The notes: generated by a model from the sequence alone, not told the origin. Positions 25,936 through 36,530 are shown, counted from the stretch's first letter. The stretch is 64,000 bases of DNA from Sediminibacillus albus (GCF_900101125.1 NZ_FNFL01000001.1:124001-188000); one strand, 5' to 3'. Translations and numbers: made by a program.

Positions 25936-26728
25936 TGTACGAGTCATCGTAGCCGGCCCCCGTGGCAAAATGGGCAGTGAAGCTTTGCGGATGATAGAAA
26001 AAGAGGAAGGCTTGGAATTGGCAGCCTGTATTGACCGGAAGCATAACGGAGAGCAGGTAAAGGATTTAAAGGGCTTGCCTGCTTTTGATGCTTTCATTTA
26101 TGAAGATATAGAAGAGTGTTTCCAAGCGGTTGAGGCAGATATACTAGTCGATTTAACCACACCGGCATTTGGCTATAAACATACGAAAACAGCACTGGAA
26201 TATGGAATACGTCCAGTAGTCGGTACAACTGGCTTTACAACAGCACAGTTGGAAGAACTTACTGATTTAGCTGAAGAGAAAGAGTTAGGAGTAGTCATCG
26301 CACCTAACTTTGCATTGGGAGCAGTGCTGATGATGCAGTTTTCTAAGTGGGCAGCAAAATATTTCCCCGATGTGGAAATCATTGAAAGGCATCATGATAA
26401 TAAGTTGGATGCTCCCTCCGGAACTGCTGTGAAAACGGCGCAATTGATCCAGGAAGCAAGAGAAAGCAAACAACAGGGGCATCCTCAGGAGAAAGAAACA
26501 ATTGAAGGAGCCAGAGGTGCTGATATAGATGGCATGAAAATCCACAGCGTCAGACTCCCCGGTTTAGTTGCTCACCAGGAGGTCGTGTTTGGATCTTCCG
26601 GACAAAATTTAACTATCAAGCATGACTCGTTTCACAGGGAGTCATTCATGTCGGGAGTTAAACTGGCAATAGATCATGTACAAAAGCTCGACGTATTGGT
26701 TTATGGCCTTGAAAATTTACTAGATTGA
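25928..26728 (+). CDS. dapB: 4-hydroxy-tetrahydrodipicolinate reductase
   Basis: DapB makes tetrahydrodipicolinate for lysine, diaminopimelate and spore dipicolinate. The 266-residue protein has the dinucleotide loop GPRGKMG (residues 10-16) and the active-site segment [18 protein letters not shown] (near 148-165) with the paired histidines and lysine. ATG 25928 is chosen from AGAGGGAGATA upstream and family length; an upstream in-frame start lacks a ribosome site. Confidence 0.97.
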   Translation: MNNVRVIVAGPRGKMGSEALRMIEKEEGLELAACIDRKHNGEQVKDLKGLPAFDAFIYEDIEECFQAVEADILVDLTTPAFGYKHTKTALEYGIRPVVGTTGFTTAQLEELTDLAEEKELGVVIAPNFALGAVLMMQFSKWAAKYFPDVEIIERHHDNKLDAPSGTAVKTAQLIQEARESKQQGHPQEKETIEGARGADIDGMKIHSVRLPGLVAHQEVVFGSSGQNLTIKHDSFHRESFMSGVKLAIDHVQKLDVLVYGLENLLD

Positions 26729-26738
26729 GGGGATAAAA

Positions 26739-27140
26739 GTGAATATTGCTCTAATTGCGCATGACAAAAAGAAAGCTGATATGATCGAATTTACGATCGC
26801 ATACACGCATATTCTCCAGAAGCATGAGTTATTTGCAACAGGGACGACGGGCACAAAAATTTCCGAAGCGACAGATATGGAAATTTACCGATTCCAATCA
26901 GGTCCCTTGGGTGGTGATCAGCAGATTGGCGCCATGATTGCCCAAAATAAAATGGATGTCGTTATCTTTTTCAGAGACCCTTTGACCGCACAGCCGCATG
27001 AGCCGGATGTAAGTGCGCTTATGCGCCTCTGTGATGTTTACCAAATTCCTCTTGCAACTAATTTAGGAGCAGCAGAAATCGTAGTAAGAGCCCTTGAACA
27101 TGGTGATTTCCAATGGAGAGAGATTGTCAGGGGAAAATAA
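26739..27140 (+). CDS. mgsA: Methylglyoxal synthase
   Basis: MgsA converts dihydroxyacetone phosphate to methylglyoxal, a phosphate-recycling bypass of glycolysis. The 133 residues include LIAHDKKK with the phosphate site, ATGTTGTKI, and [11 protein letters not shown] (near 61-71), with the catalytic aspartate; [14 protein letters not shown] is the second signature. The GTG start follows GAGGGG. Placing it next to bshA is meaningful because bacillithiol is used to detoxify methylglyoxal. Confidence 0.97.
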   Translation: MNIALIAHDKKKADMIEFTIAYTHILQKHELFATGTTGTKISEATDMEIYRFQSGPLGGDQQIGAMIAQNKMDVVIFFRDPLTAQPHEPDVSALMRLCDVYQIPLATNLGAAEIVVRALEHGDFQWREIVRGK

Positions 27141-27158
27141 ATAGTTAGGAAGTCAGAC

Positions 27159-28289
27159 ATGATAAAAATAGGAATAACCTGTTATCCATCAGTGGGAGGT
27201 TCAGGTGTAATAGCAACAGAATTAGGAAAACTACTTGCCAAAAAAGGAAATGAAATACACTTTATTACTTCCAGCTTGCCTTTTCGGTTAAATGGGGTGG
27301 ATTCCAATATTTATTTCCATGAAGTAGAAGTGAATCATTATCCTGTCTTTCAATATCCTCCATATGACTTAGCGTTGGCCAGTAAAATGGCTGAGGTGAT
27401 TGATCGGGAAAAACTGGACATCTTACATGTTCATTACGCCATGCCTCATGCGATTTGTGCAATCCTGGCAAGAGATATGGCAGAGCATGACGTAAAAATT
27501 GTCACCACTTTACACGGGACAGATATAACTGTGCTAGGCATAGATAAAAGCCTGACAAAAATGATCAAACATGGAATTGACCAATCAGATGCTGTTACCG
27601 CTGTTTCCCACAGTCTGGTTGATCAAACGAAAGAAATGTTGGGTGTAGAGAGGGAAATAGATGTTGTCCATAATTTTATCGATAACAATGAGTATTTTTA
27701 CCGTGAGAATAGTAACTTAAGAAAGCAATATGGTATCAAGGATGATGAAAAAGTACTTATTCATATTTCTAATTTTCGGAAGGTAAAGAGAGTTTCCGAT
27801 GTAATCTATGCATTTTCTGAGATAGCTTTGAACATTCCTGCAAAGCTTCTGTTGGTTGGGGACGGTCCTGAGTATTCAGAAATGTACAGACTTGTTAAGC
27901 AGTTGAATATTGAGGAAAAAGTATTGTTTCTCGGCAGGCAAATGAACGTGGCTGATCTCCTTTCCATTTCGGATCTTAAGTTGCTGCTTTCTGAAAAAGA
28001 AAGCTTTGGATTAGTATTATTAGAAGCTATGGCTTGCGGTGTTCCTTGCATAGGGACAAATGTCGGCGGTATTCCTGAGGTGATTGAGGACGGGGAAACA
28101 GGTTTTATTACAGAGCTGGGTGATGTCAAAAATGTCGTGAAGAAAGCAATGGAATTGCTGACCGATCAGGAGCTTTGGACTGCCTTCTCGAGCAAAAGCA
28201 TCGAGCAAGCGTATCAGCGTTTTAATGCAGAAAAAATACTTTCAGAGTATGAGCATATTTACGACTCTACATTAAAATCAGGTGGTTGA
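27159..28289 (+). CDS. bshA: Bacillithiol synthase step 1, glycosyltransferase BshA
   Basis: A GT4 glycosyltransferase (376 residues) joining GlcNAc from UDP-GlcNAc to L-malate, the first step of bacillithiol synthesis. The N-terminal [17 protein letters not shown] is diagnostic for BshA. The C-terminal [19 protein letters not shown] (near 286-304) is the nucleotide-sugar site with the E-x7-E pair. In B. subtilis bshB1 sits between mgsA and bshA; here only 18 bases separate the two. Confidence 0.95.
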   Translation: MIKIGITCYPSVGGSGVIATELGKLLAKKGNEIHFITSSLPFRLNGVDSNIYFHEVEVNHYPVFQYPPYDLALASKMAEVIDREKLDILHVHYAMPHAICAILARDMAEHDVKIVTTLHGTDITVLGIDKSLTKMIKHGIDQSDAVTAVSHSLVDQTKEMLGVEREIDVVHNFIDNNEYFYRENSNLRKQYGIKDDEKVLIHISNFRKVKRVSDVIYAFSEIALNIPAKLLLVGDGPEYSEMYRLVKQLNIEEKVLFLGRQMNVADLLSISDLKLLLSEKESFGLVLLEAMACGVPCIGTNVGGIPEVIEDGETGFITELGDVKNVVKKAMELLTDQELWTAFSSKSIEQAYQRFNAEKILSEYEHIYDSTLKSGG

Positions 28290-28290
28290 C

Positions 28291-29493
28291 ATGGAGATGG
28301 ACACATTTTATAAAGGAAGAAAAGTATTGGAGACCCTCGAATCCCATGGTTTTCAAGCCTATTTTGTCGGTGGATCTGTCCGTGATTATTTGATTGGAAG
28401 GTCAATAGGCGATATTGATATCACTACTTCCGCGAAACCGGAGGAAGTACAAAGAATTTTTCCGAAAGTGATACCGGTCGGAATAGAACATGGAACGGTG
28501 ATCGTAAGAATGGACGGAGAATCGATCGAAGTGACTACTTTCCGGGTGGAGGAAGACTATTCGGATTACCGCCGCCCCGATCAAGTCCACTTTGTCCGTA
28601 ATCTTGAAGAAGATTTAGCGCGACGTGATTTTACCATCAATGCAATAGCTATGGATAGACATGGTAATATCCTGGATCCCTTTAAGGGAGCCACAGATAT
28701 CAAAGAAAATTGTATTCAAACTGTCGGCAGCGCAACACAGAGATTCCGGGAAGACCCTCTTCGAATGCTACGTGCATTGAGGTTTGCCAGCCAGCTTGGA
28801 TTCCAGTTAACAGCGCACACTTTTTCTTCACTAAAAGAGGGGGTCCCTTTAATTAGGGAAATTTCCATCGAACGGACAGCAGTCGAGTTGGAAAAGTTAT
28901 TCTCAGGAAGCTATGTCCAGCAAGGAATTCGCGGCTTGATCCACACGGGATTATTAGACCATTTACCGATATTCAGGGAATATAAGCAGCTTATACATGA
29001 ATTAAACACTGTCTCCCGCCCGTTTGGTTCTTTTCGCGAAGTCGTCTGTCTCTTAGTTTTGGCAGAACCACAAGTACCAGTAGAAATGTGGGCGAAAACA
29101 TGGAAATTGTCCAATCGCTTCAAAAAAGAAACTGGACAGCTGCTAGAGGCAATCAATTATTGCAAACGTAATAAAATAGATCGATGGCTCGTCTATCGGC
29201 TTCCTCCCCACCTATTTGGGAGTTTTGCCAGGGTTTATGAAGATGTGTTCGGTTCCATCAATGTCGCTGACCTGCATGCTTTAAGGAAGACATTGCCGAT
29301 TGAGCAGAAAAGGGAGCTGGCCGTTACCGGCTCAGATCTGGTCCACTTGTTTCCTAACAGAAACAAAGGTCCATGGATCAATGACTATTTACAAGCTATT
29401 GAAAAAAAAGTAGTGTCTGGGGAGCTTACCAATAGCAAAAAGGCGCTGAAGGAGTGGGTGATATATGAGCACCACCCGCAATCAACTGATTGA
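28291..29493 (+). CDS. cca: CCA tRNA nucleotidyltransferase
   Basis: Cca adds or repairs the 3' CCA end of tRNAs. The 400-residue class II enzyme shows GGSVRDYLIGRSIGDIDITT (about 20-40) with the DxD metal pair, RRDFTINAIA, and RFREDPLRMLRALRFA. ATG 28291 is selected because CAGGTGG stands just upstream; GTG 28282 lies within that site. The gene begins at the bshA stop and its last 29 bases overlap birA. Confidence 0.95.
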   Translation: MEMDTFYKGRKVLETLESHGFQAYFVGGSVRDYLIGRSIGDIDITTSAKPEEVQRIFPKVIPVGIEHGTVIVRMDGESIEVTTFRVEEDYSDYRRPDQVHFVRNLEEDLARRDFTINAIAMDRHGNILDPFKGATDIKENCIQTVGSATQRFREDPLRMLRALRFASQLGFQLTAHTFSSLKEGVPLIREISIERTAVELEKLFSGSYVQQGIRGLIHTGLLDHLPIFREYKQLIHELNTVSRPFGSFREVVCLLVLAEPQVPVEMWAKTWKLSNRFKKETGQLLEAINYCKRNKIDRWLVYRLPPHLFGSFARVYEDVFGSINVADLHALRKTLPIEQKRELAVTGSDLVHLFPNRNKGPWINDYLQAIEKKVVSGELTNSKKALKEWVIYEHHPQSTD

Positions 29494-30439
29494 ATTGCTG
29501 GAGAATAATCAACAGGAATATATTTCCGGACAACAGCTCTGTGAAAGGTTAAATATTTCCCGAACAGCTGTCTGGAAACACATGAAAGAATTGGAGAAAG
29601 ACGGATATCGCATTGTAGCGGTACCAAAAAGGGGCTATCGAATTATTGAATTTCCGGATAAGCTTAGTAAAAACACACTTCAATGGGGCCTGCAAACGTC
29701 ATGGCTTGGCCGTAACATTGTTCATTATCCAGAAATTAGCTCTACCCAGAAAATTGGACATCAGCTGGCTCTGGAAGGTGCTGCCGAGGGAACGGTTATC
29801 ATAGCTGACCAGCAAACCGAGGGAAAAGGCAGAATGGGGAGGAAATGGCATTCCGCCAAAAATGAAGGAATTTGGATGAGCATCATCCTGCGCCCCCAAA
29901 TCATTCCTCAGCTCGCTCCTCAAATCACCTTAATGACTGCTGTTATTTTAGCAAAGGCTATCGAAACAGTGACTGAGGTCTCTCCGGCTATTAAGTGGCC
30001 TAATGACATTTTCATTAACAACAGAAAAACGGCTGGAATATTGACGGAAATGCAGGCAGAACAGGATGAAATTCAATACATAGTCTTAGGGATCGGCATT
30101 AATGTAAATCAATCCAGGGACAACCTGCCGGAAGACATCCAAAAAATCGCTACCTCGATTAAGCAAGAGTCAGGAAAACAATGGAGGTTAGTACCGCTAA
30201 TCCAGGAAATTTTCATACAGTTTGAACAAAAGTATGAAACCTTTTTACAAAAAGGGTTTACTGATATTAAAGAAGAGTGGGAAATGTACGGGTACAAGAT
30301 TGGCGAGCAGGTAAGAATTTCTTCAAATAAGCTTACATATCCTGCGAAACTGATCGGACTGGAAACGGATGGCGCATTGAAAGTCCAGAAACAGGACGGA
30401 AGTACAGAAAGTATATATTCAGCGGAGATACTTTGGTAA
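29465..30439 (+). CDS. birA: Biotin-protein ligase and biotin repressor
   Basis: BirA activates biotin as biotinyl-AMP and attaches it to carboxylases; the N-terminal winged helix (residues 1-65, SGQQLCERLNISRTAVWKH) also represses biotin genes. GKGRMGRKWHSAKNEGIW (near 120-137) is the ligase signature loop, and KWPNDIFINNRKTAGILTEM is the biotin site. The 324-residue length is usual for the two-domain type. ATG 29465 uses AAGGAG inside cca. Confidence 0.96.
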   Translation: MSTTRNQLIELLENNQQEYISGQQLCERLNISRTAVWKHMKELEKDGYRIVAVPKRGYRIIEFPDKLSKNTLQWGLQTSWLGRNIVHYPEISSTQKIGHQLALEGAAEGTVIIADQQTEGKGRMGRKWHSAKNEGIWMSIILRPQIIPQLAPQITLMTAVILAKAIETVTEVSPAIKWPNDIFINNRKTAGILTEMQAEQDEIQYIVLGIGINVNQSRDNLPEDIQKIATSIKQESGKQWRLVPLIQEIFIQFEQKYETFLQKGFTDIKEEWEMYGYKIGEQVRISSNKLTYPAKLIGLETDGALKVQKQDGSTESIYSAEILW

Positions 30440-30454
30440 AAGAGGGGAAAAAAG

Positions 30455-31309
30455 ATGATAAATACATCCCAATTTCAACAAATGAAAGAAAAAGGCGAAA
30501 AAATTTCTATGGTAACCGCTTATGATTATCCTTCTGCTAAACTGGCCCAACAAGCGGGAATAGATATGATTTTAGTTGGGGATTCGCTTGGCATGGTAGT
30601 GTTAGGTTACTCATCTACGATAAAAGTTACCGTAGACGATATGATTCATCATGGCAAGGCGGTGGCTAGAGGTGCGGGTGACACTTTTATCGTTGTCGAT
30701 ATGCCCTTTATGTCTTACCATGTGTCTTTGGAGGAATCTCTTAGCAATGCCAGAAAGATATACCAGGAAACTGATGCCCATGCATTAAAAATCGAAGGCG
30801 CCTCCTCGGACACCATCTTGTTGATTGAAAAATTAACGGAGGCTGGTATTCCAGTGGTTGCCCATCTAGGGCTTACGCCACAATCGGTAAATGTTTTGGG
30901 TGGTTACCGGGTTCAGGGAAAGGATAAACAAACAGCTGAGCAGTTGCTCACGGATGCATTGGCTGTGGAAGCATCAGGAGCAGCGGCGCTCGTTCTGGAA
31001 TGCATTCCTAAGGAGTTGGCAGAACTCATCACCCGGTCAGTAAGGATACCGACAATCGGAATTGGAGCGGGAGCTTCCTGTGATGGCCAGGTGCTTGTTT
31101 ACCATGATATTGTTAAATATGGTGTCGACCGCGTTCCTAAGTTTGTTAAGTCGTACAAGGATAATAATGCGGAAATTAAAGTCGCTATAGAGTCTTACAT
31201 AAATGATGTGAAGTCCGGACAGTTTCCGGGGGAAGGACATTCCTTCTCCATGAAACGCGAGTTCTTGCCTGATATACAGGGAGAGGATAAAACAAATGGA
31301 GATCATTAG
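30455..31309 (+). CDS. panB: Ketopantoate hydroxymethyltransferase
   Basis: PanB transfers a hydroxymethyl group from methylene-tetrahydrofolate to 2-oxoisovalerate, giving ketopantoate for pantothenate and CoA. The 284 residues include [14 protein letters not shown] (near 18-31), [12 protein letters not shown] and MPFMSYH, and the catalytic glutamate lies in LVLECIP. It starts 15 bases after birA and overlaps panC by 14 bases, as in B. subtilis panBCD. Confidence 0.97.
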   Translation: MINTSQFQQMKEKGEKISMVTAYDYPSAKLAQQAGIDMILVGDSLGMVVLGYSSTIKVTVDDMIHHGKAVARGAGDTFIVVDMPFMSYHVSLEESLSNARKIYQETDAHALKIEGASSDTILLIEKLTEAGIPVVAHLGLTPQSVNVLGGYRVQGKDKQTAEQLLTDALAVEASGAAALVLECIPKELAELITRSVRIPTIGIGAGASCDGQVLVYHDIVKYGVDRVPKFVKSYKDNNAEIKVAIESYINDVKSGQFPGEGHSFSMKREFLPDIQGEDKTNGDH

Positions 31310-32165
31310 ATCTGCTGAAGAATTACAGCAAAAAACGTTAAAGATCAGACAGAAAAATAAACAAATAGGTTTTGTCCCAACGATGGGATATTTACATGAA
31401 GGCCACGAGAGGCTGATGGAAGCAGCCCGGAAGGAGAATGAACTGCTGATTGTCAGTATTTTTGTAAATCCCCTGCAGTTTGGCCCAAATGAAGATTATG
31501 ACTCATATCCGCGTAATGAAGAGCGCGATATACAGGTAGCAAAAAACAACCAAGTTGATATACTATTTCTGCCTGATGCAGCGGATATGTACCCGGCTGA
31601 ACAGGCAATTACCATGCAGGTGGTTAAGCGTGTCAATGTACTGTGCGGCAGAACGAGAAAGGGACATTTCGATGGAGTTGCGACCGTGTTAACCAAGCTA
31701 TTCCATTTGACCAACCCTCACCGGGTATATTTTGGCCTAAAAGATGCTCAACAAATAGCGGTAGTCGACGCACTTGTCCATGATTTGAACTTTTCTCTTG
31801 AAGTCATCCCAATTGCTACTGTTCGCGAAAAGGATGGCCTGGCAAAAAGCAGCAGGAATGTCCGGTTATCAGAGAAAGAGAGAAACGAAGCGAAATATAT
31901 TTTTCAAGCGTTGCAATCGGGACGTCAATTAGTAATTGACGGAGAGAAAAATCCTGTTAATATTGTTAAAGGGGTAGAACATTTCATAAAAAATCATACC
32001 CATGGTAAAATAGATTATATTGAATTATTAAATTACCCAGATCTGACAAAGCCGGAATTTATTAATCAACAGGTTATTTTAGCAGCGGCCGTTCATTTTG
32101 AAAACGCCCGCCTGATTGATAACTTAGTTTTCGATGCGAATGGTGTTATTTCTGAGCAATTATAG
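31296..32165 (+). CDS. panC: Pantothenate synthetase
   Basis: PanC condenses pantoate and beta-alanine with ATP. The 289-residue protein has the adenylate-forming [14 protein letters not shown] (about 27-40; the HxGH nucleotide site), [15 protein letters not shown] and [19 protein letters not shown], followed by a KSSRNVRLS loop in the KMSKS position. The start overlaps the panB end, and panD follows after 14 bases. Confidence 0.97.
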   Translation: MEIIRSAEELQQKTLKIRQKNKQIGFVPTMGYLHEGHERLMEAARKENELLIVSIFVNPLQFGPNEDYDSYPRNEERDIQVAKNNQVDILFLPDAADMYPAEQAITMQVVKRVNVLCGRTRKGHFDGVATVLTKLFHLTNPHRVYFGLKDAQQIAVVDALVHDLNFSLEVIPIATVREKDGLAKSSRNVRLSEKERNEAKYIFQALQSGRQLVIDGEKNPVNIVKGVEHFIKNHTHGKIDYIELLNYPDLTKPEFINQQVILAAAVHFENARLIDNLVFDANGVISEQL

Positions 32166-32179
32166 TAGGGGGAAGACAT

Positions 32180-32563
32180 ATGTTACGAACCATGATGAAA
32201 TCTAAAATTCATCGTGCAAGGGTAACGGAAGCCAATTTGGATTATGTTGGCAGTGTTACGATTGATCAAGAGATCTTACGGCAGGTTGGCATCTTACCGA
32301 ACGAGAAAGTGCAAATTGTGAATAACAATAACGGCGAAAGACTTGAAACATACGTAATTCCTGGGGAATCCGGAAGCGGTGTAATTTGCTTAAACGGAGC
32401 AGCTGCCAGACTAGTCCAAAAAAATGACATCGTCATTATTGTTTCCTATGCCATGATGTCAGAGGAAGAGCTAGCAGTATATTCACCGAAAGTTGCTATT
32501 ATGAACGAAGAAAATAAGATCGTTCAATTGATCGAGGAAGAGCCGCCGCTTACAGTAATATAA
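32180..32563 (+). CDS. panD: Aspartate 1-decarboxylase
   Basis: PanD makes beta-alanine from aspartate and uses a pyruvoyl group formed by self-cleavage. In the 127-residue precursor the cleavage site is Gly-Ser in YVGSVTID (residues about 22-29). The beta-subunit motif [25 protein letters not shown] is covered in two segments, ending in NGAAARL. It closes the panBCD operon before a strong terminator. Confidence 0.97.
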   Translation: MLRTMMKSKIHRARVTEANLDYVGSVTIDQEILRQVGILPNEKVQIVNNNNGERLETYVIPGESGSGVICLNGAAARLVQKNDIVIIVSYAMMSEEELAVYSPKVAIMNEENKIVQLIEEEPPLTVI

Positions 32564-32610
32564 CCTTTAAACCAATGAAATAAATACCATAGAGGTATGT
32601 CCTTGTTTTT

Positions 32611-32656
32611 GAAAACTCTTATCAACGTGGTGTTTGATAAGAGTTTTCCTTTATAA
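32611..32656 (+). terminator. Strong terminator of panBCD
   Basis: A perfect 15-base stem: GAAAACTCTTATCAA at 32611-32625 with its complement at 32634-32648, then CTTTAT. Confidence 0.85.
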
Positions 32657-32733
32657 TACATAACTTAAAGAAGAAGATAGGGCAAAACGATTGAAAAGAT
32701 ATTTTTAATTGCAGGGCGCTTGGAGGTGTTTGT

Positions 32734-35538
32734 ATGCAAAAATTCGCAGTAGTTGACTTAGAAACGACCGGCCATACTCCTTCAAAAGGGGATAGGATTA
32801 TAGAAATAGGCATTGTGGTAGTAGACAATGGTCTTGTTGTCAAGAAGTTCTCCAGTTTAGTTAATCCAGATACATCGATACCTCCATTTATTTCAAGCTT
32901 AACAGGCATATCAGACGAGGATGTTGCTGACGCCCCTGAATTCGAAGATATTGTCGATGAAGTCATCGAATGCTTTGAAGATGCCTACATCGTTGCACAC
33001 AATATTCCGTTTGATCTCGGTTTTTTAAATTACGAAATTCAAGCAGCAGAGAGGAAACCATTAAAGCAGCCAGCGATTGATACAGTGGAGCTGGCGCGGA
33101 TTCTCATGCCGCAGTCGCCTGGCTTTAAATTGGGACAGCTGTCGGATTATTTAGCATTGCGGCATGATGACCCGCACCGCGCTTTGTCTGACGCAGATGT
33201 TACAGCAAAACTTTTATTATTCCTGTTTACTAAGCTGGAGGCTCTTCCTTTAGAAACCCTCACCCAGCTGCAGGAGCTAGAGTCTCGTTTAAAAAGCGAT
33301 CTTTTTGCAGTATTGCAAAGTTATATCGATGAAGCATCTTTCACTGAAACTTTAAGAAATGATTTGGAAGTTCACCGAGGCATTGCCCTTAAAAAATTTG
33401 ACCTCCTTGAAGACACCCACATAGAGGCCATGCCTGCTTTCGGTGATTTCCTGGACGATATTTATAATGAAGGTGGAAAGATTGCAGACTATATGGCTGA
33501 TTATGAAATCCGCCCAGGACAAAGAGAAATGTCTGAAACTGTTTATGACGCGTTTGAATCAAAGCAGCATGCATTAGTCGAAGCTGAAACAGGTACTGGT
33601 AAATCGCTGGCCTACTTAGTCCCGGCTATTTATCAATCATTGTCTAAAGGAAAACGAATCGTAATCAGTACGCATCTAACGCAGCTTCAATCACAATTGC
33701 TGGAAAAAGAAATACCTCTGTTGAAAAGTATGCTGTCGCTTCCTTTTAAGGCAGCCTTAATAAAAGGAAAGCAGCACTATTTGAGCTTGAGTAAGTTTGA
33801 AAGAGAAGTTTTTTCCAGCCAACAGGATAATTATGATATTGCGCTCACAAAAGCGATTTTACTGGTCTGGCTGACAGAAACAAATACTGGGGACATCGAT
33901 GAAGTTCAATTGCCTTCAAGCGGAAAAAAATACTTTAGGAGTATTTCGACCGATACAGAGGGTTACTTGGATCCACACTCTCCATGGTTCAGCCGTTCGT
34001 TTTACCAAAGGGTCAGGAATCAAGTACAGCGGGCTAATATTGTCATCACTAACCATTCGCTGTTTTGTACAGATTTAAATAGCGACTATCAGCTATTGCC
34101 CTCATATAAATTGGCAATTATTGATGAGGCCCATCATTTGGAGACCACTGCTGCCAAACATTTCGGTTTAAAATTGGATTATGTCGGTCTCCAGCATTTG
34201 CTCAATCGGATAGGTACGACAGAGCCCGGTGATTGGTTCAACAACATAGTGAAACAGGGGCAGTTACTAAGAGAAGGGCTAGTTGAAGAAGATTGGGACC
34301 GGTTATGGCAGCAAGCGAAGATCGAAGCAGATGAACTATTCCGCTATATTTTTAATTATGTTGTTGAGCGGAATCAGCGCGATGTAGCTGTCAATGACAT
34401 TGGGAGATTCCAATACCGCTTTCAAGAGGATAAAGAGGTTGCTCAGAAATGGAACACAATTAAAGAAATGGCCACAAGGCTTACTTTCTTTTTAAGAGAT
34501 TTAATTCATATCCTGTCGTTTGCGAAAAGCAATTACAATGTAAAACAGCCAGGAATGGATACAGCTGAAGTGCAAGAGGAACTGCAAAACAATATCGACA
34601 GTTTACAAAAAGTAATTGATGATTTGGAGCACTTTTTTCTGTCAGACGATGAAAAACAGGTGAAATGGGTCGAGATTGAAGCATATGGCGCTAAAAATGC
34701 GGTCTACTTATATAGTGAGCCGGTAGAAGTCTCACATGTCTTGTTTGAAGGGTTGTTTCAGAAAAAGGACAGCATTATTCTGACTAGTGCTACATTAAGT
34801 ATGAAGAAATCTTTTCAATTTATCCGAGAGCGGTTAGGCTTGCCTGAAGAAGGAACGATCGAAAAGAAAATTACTTCTCCTTACCAGTACGACAATCAAG
34901 TTCAGTTATTGGTACCTAATGATTTTCCCGATATTAAATCCGGGAACCAAGAGACGTTTATTTACTCTGTATGTGAAGCTGTCTACTCACTGGCAGAAGT
35001 AACTAACGGACGAATGCTTGTCCTGTTTACTTCCTATGATATGTTAAGAAAATCTTACCAAATATTAAGGGAATTAACAGAGGAACAGGATTTTATGTTG
35101 ATCGCCCAAGGCATTTCAAGTGGCAGCCGGGCGAGGTTGAAGAAGAACTTTCAGGCATTTGACCGTTCGATCTTACTGGGAACCAGTTCCTTTTGGGAAG
35201 GTGTAGACATTCCCGGAAGTGATTTGTCGTGCCTGGTTATTGTCAGGCTTCCTTTCCAGCCGCCTGACCACCCTGTTTATGAAGCGAAGTCAGCTCAAAT
35301 AAAAAATACCGGCAAAAACCCATTTATGGAATTATCTTTGCCAAATGCAGTAATAAGGTTCAAACAGGGTTTTGGCAGGTTAATTCGTTCCAGTACTGAT
35401 AGAGGCATTGTTTTTATTTGTGATGAACGGATCATTAAAGCTCGTTACGGGAAGTATTTCACCGAATCGATTCCGGATGTTCCAATTACTTACGATAGTA
35501 CAAATAATTTAATGAAAAAAGCAGAAGAATGGCTATGA
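32734..35538 (+). CDS. dinG: DinG-type helicase with exonuclease domain
   Basis: A 934-residue protein of the Firmicute DinG class: an N-terminal DEDD 3'-5' exonuclease domain (residues 1-165, VDLETTGHTP at the start) joined to a superfamily 2 XPD-like helicase. Walker A is AETGTGKS near residue 283 and the DEAH box is IDEAHHLE near 462. Gram-positive members lack the Fe-S cysteines; I see no four-cysteine cluster in the helicase part. It starts with AGGTG upstream of ATG 32734. Confidence 0.93.
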   Translation: MQKFAVVDLETTGHTPSKGDRIIEIGIVVVDNGLVVKKFSSLVNPDTSIPPFISSLTGISDEDVADAPEFEDIVDEVIECFEDAYIVAHNIPFDLGFLNYEIQAAERKPLKQPAIDTVELARILMPQSPGFKLGQLSDYLALRHDDPHRALSDADVTAKLLLFLFTKLEALPLETLTQLQELESRLKSDLFAVLQSYIDEASFTETLRNDLEVHRGIALKKFDLLEDTHIEAMPAFGDFLDDIYNEGGKIADYMADYEIRPGQREMSETVYDAFESKQHALVEAETGTGKSLAYLVPAIYQSLSKGKRIVISTHLTQLQSQLLEKEIPLLKSMLSLPFKAALIKGKQHYLSLSKFEREVFSSQQDNYDIALTKAILLVWLTETNTGDIDEVQLPSSGKKYFRSISTDTEGYLDPHSPWFSRSFYQRVRNQVQRANIVITNHSLFCTDLNSDYQLLPSYKLAIIDEAHHLETTAAKHFGLKLDYVGLQHLLNRIGTTEPGDWFNNIVKQGQLLREGLVEEDWDRLWQQAKIEADELFRYIFNYVVERNQRDVAVNDIGRFQYRFQEDKEVAQKWNTIKEMATRLTFFLRDLIHILSFAKSNYNVKQPGMDTAEVQEELQNNIDSLQKVIDDLEHFFLSDDEKQVKWVEIEAYGAKNAVYLYSEPVEVSHVLFEGLFQKKDSIILTSATLSMKKSFQFIRERLGLPEEGTIEKKITSPYQYDNQVQLLVPNDFPDIKSGNQETFIYSVCEAVYSLAEVTNGRMLVLFTSYDMLRKSYQILRELTEEQDFMLIAQGISSGSRARLKKNFQAFDRSILLGTSSFWEGVDIPGSDLSCLVIVRLPFQPPDHPVYEAKSAQIKNTGKNPFMELSLPNAVIRFKQGFGRLIRSSTDRGIVFICDERIIKARYGKYFTESIPDVPITYDSTNNLMKKAEEWL

Positions 35539-35596
35539 TATGAAATGAATTTCTACATACCCTATAACTAGTTTGACTAGGATAGGTGATGGATTT

Positions 35597-36394
35597 GTGA
35601 AAATGATAATCAGGCTTTTCATTCTACTTTGTTTAATGCTATCGGCCCCTGCAAGTATGGCGATGGCTGAAACGTCAATTGGATTAAAGGACAATGAAAT
35701 TTATTATGCTTTTTTCAACCTTCCAGATGGTGAAGCGGCCTTGCTTGAAGGCAATGGTGGAGCGGTATTAATCAATACTGGTTCTCCTCAAAGCGAAGAA
35801 GCGCTGTTTAATCAACTCGAAGAACTAGAAGTAACGGAAATTAACACCTTAATATTAACAAAACAGCTGATGGATTACTGTGGCAATGCCAGGCAATTAA
35901 TCGAACAGTTTCAACCGAAATCTGTGGCTTATACCGGCAAGCTAAGTAATACATGCCAAACGCAGCTGGAAAACACGAATATCGAGGTGTGGGATAATGG
36001 GAAAAGTATCGAAATGCCAATGGGAGGCACTTTGACGGTACTAAAGGCTGAAGAGTCTGGAGAAATGACTTTGGATATTACCTATGGCAAGACTTCTATG
36101 CTGTTTTTAAGCAACAGCCATATAGAGGATGAAGATGAATTACTCCAATATGAACTCGACCCGCAAATTATAAAAATCGGCGACTACGCCCGAGGTAAGT
36201 CACCAAGTGGCTATCTGCTTGATAAAATTGACCCGCATATCGGGATTATTTACAATTGTAAACAAGGCTTGCCGAATGAAGGATTAATGGAACGTTTAAA
36301 TGAATCATGGATAGATGTTTACCATTTGAAGCAAGTTGGAACCACTATAATCCGACTTAATGAAACAGATTACGAAGTACTTTCTTTTGATTAA
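35597..36394 (+). CDS. Secreted metallo-beta-lactamase-fold protein, degenerate
   Basis: A 265-residue protein with a signal peptide (IIRLFILLCLMLSAPASMAMA) and a body that reads like the ComEC-type metallo-beta-lactamase fold: DGEAALLEGNGGAVLINTG, then INTLILTKQLMDYCGN, and later a SMLFLSNSH strand. The metal motif HxHxDH that should follow LILT is replaced by KQLMDY, so hydrolysis is unlikely. It stands between dinG and ypmA, where B. subtilis has no gene. GTG 35597 follows AGGTGATGG; ATG 35603 is an alternative. Confidence 0.65.
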   Translation: MKMIIRLFILLCLMLSAPASMAMAETSIGLKDNEIYYAFFNLPDGEAALLEGNGGAVLINTGSPQSEEALFNQLEELEVTEINTLILTKQLMDYCGNARQLIEQFQPKSVAYTGKLSNTCQTQLENTNIEVWDNGKSIEMPMGGTLTVLKAEESGEMTLDITYGKTSMLFLSNSHIEDEDELLQYELDPQIIKIGDYARGKSPSGYLLDKIDPHIGIIYNCKQGLPNEGLMERLNESWIDVYHLKQVGTTIIRLNETDYEVLSFD

Positions 36395-36433
36395 TGGAAC
36401 AATTATGAATCGTTCCCAGTCCTTGTTTTTTCA

Positions 36434-36463
36434 AGAAAAAATGTGCGCTGGAAACAGCGCACA
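36434..36463 (-). terminator. Perfect hairpin oriented as a minus-strand terminator
   Basis: TGTGCGCTG at 36442-36450 and CAGCGCACA at 36455-36463 enclose a GAAA tetraloop. The plus side lacks a T-run, while AAAAAA lies upstream, so on the minus strand the stem is followed by TTTTTT. No minus-strand gene is near. Confidence 0.5.
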
Positions 36464-36530
36464 ATCAAGTATGGGTTAGGTTAATTGTAGTTGAAAAATC
36501 ACAAATCATCATAAAAATGTTCCAAATAAC

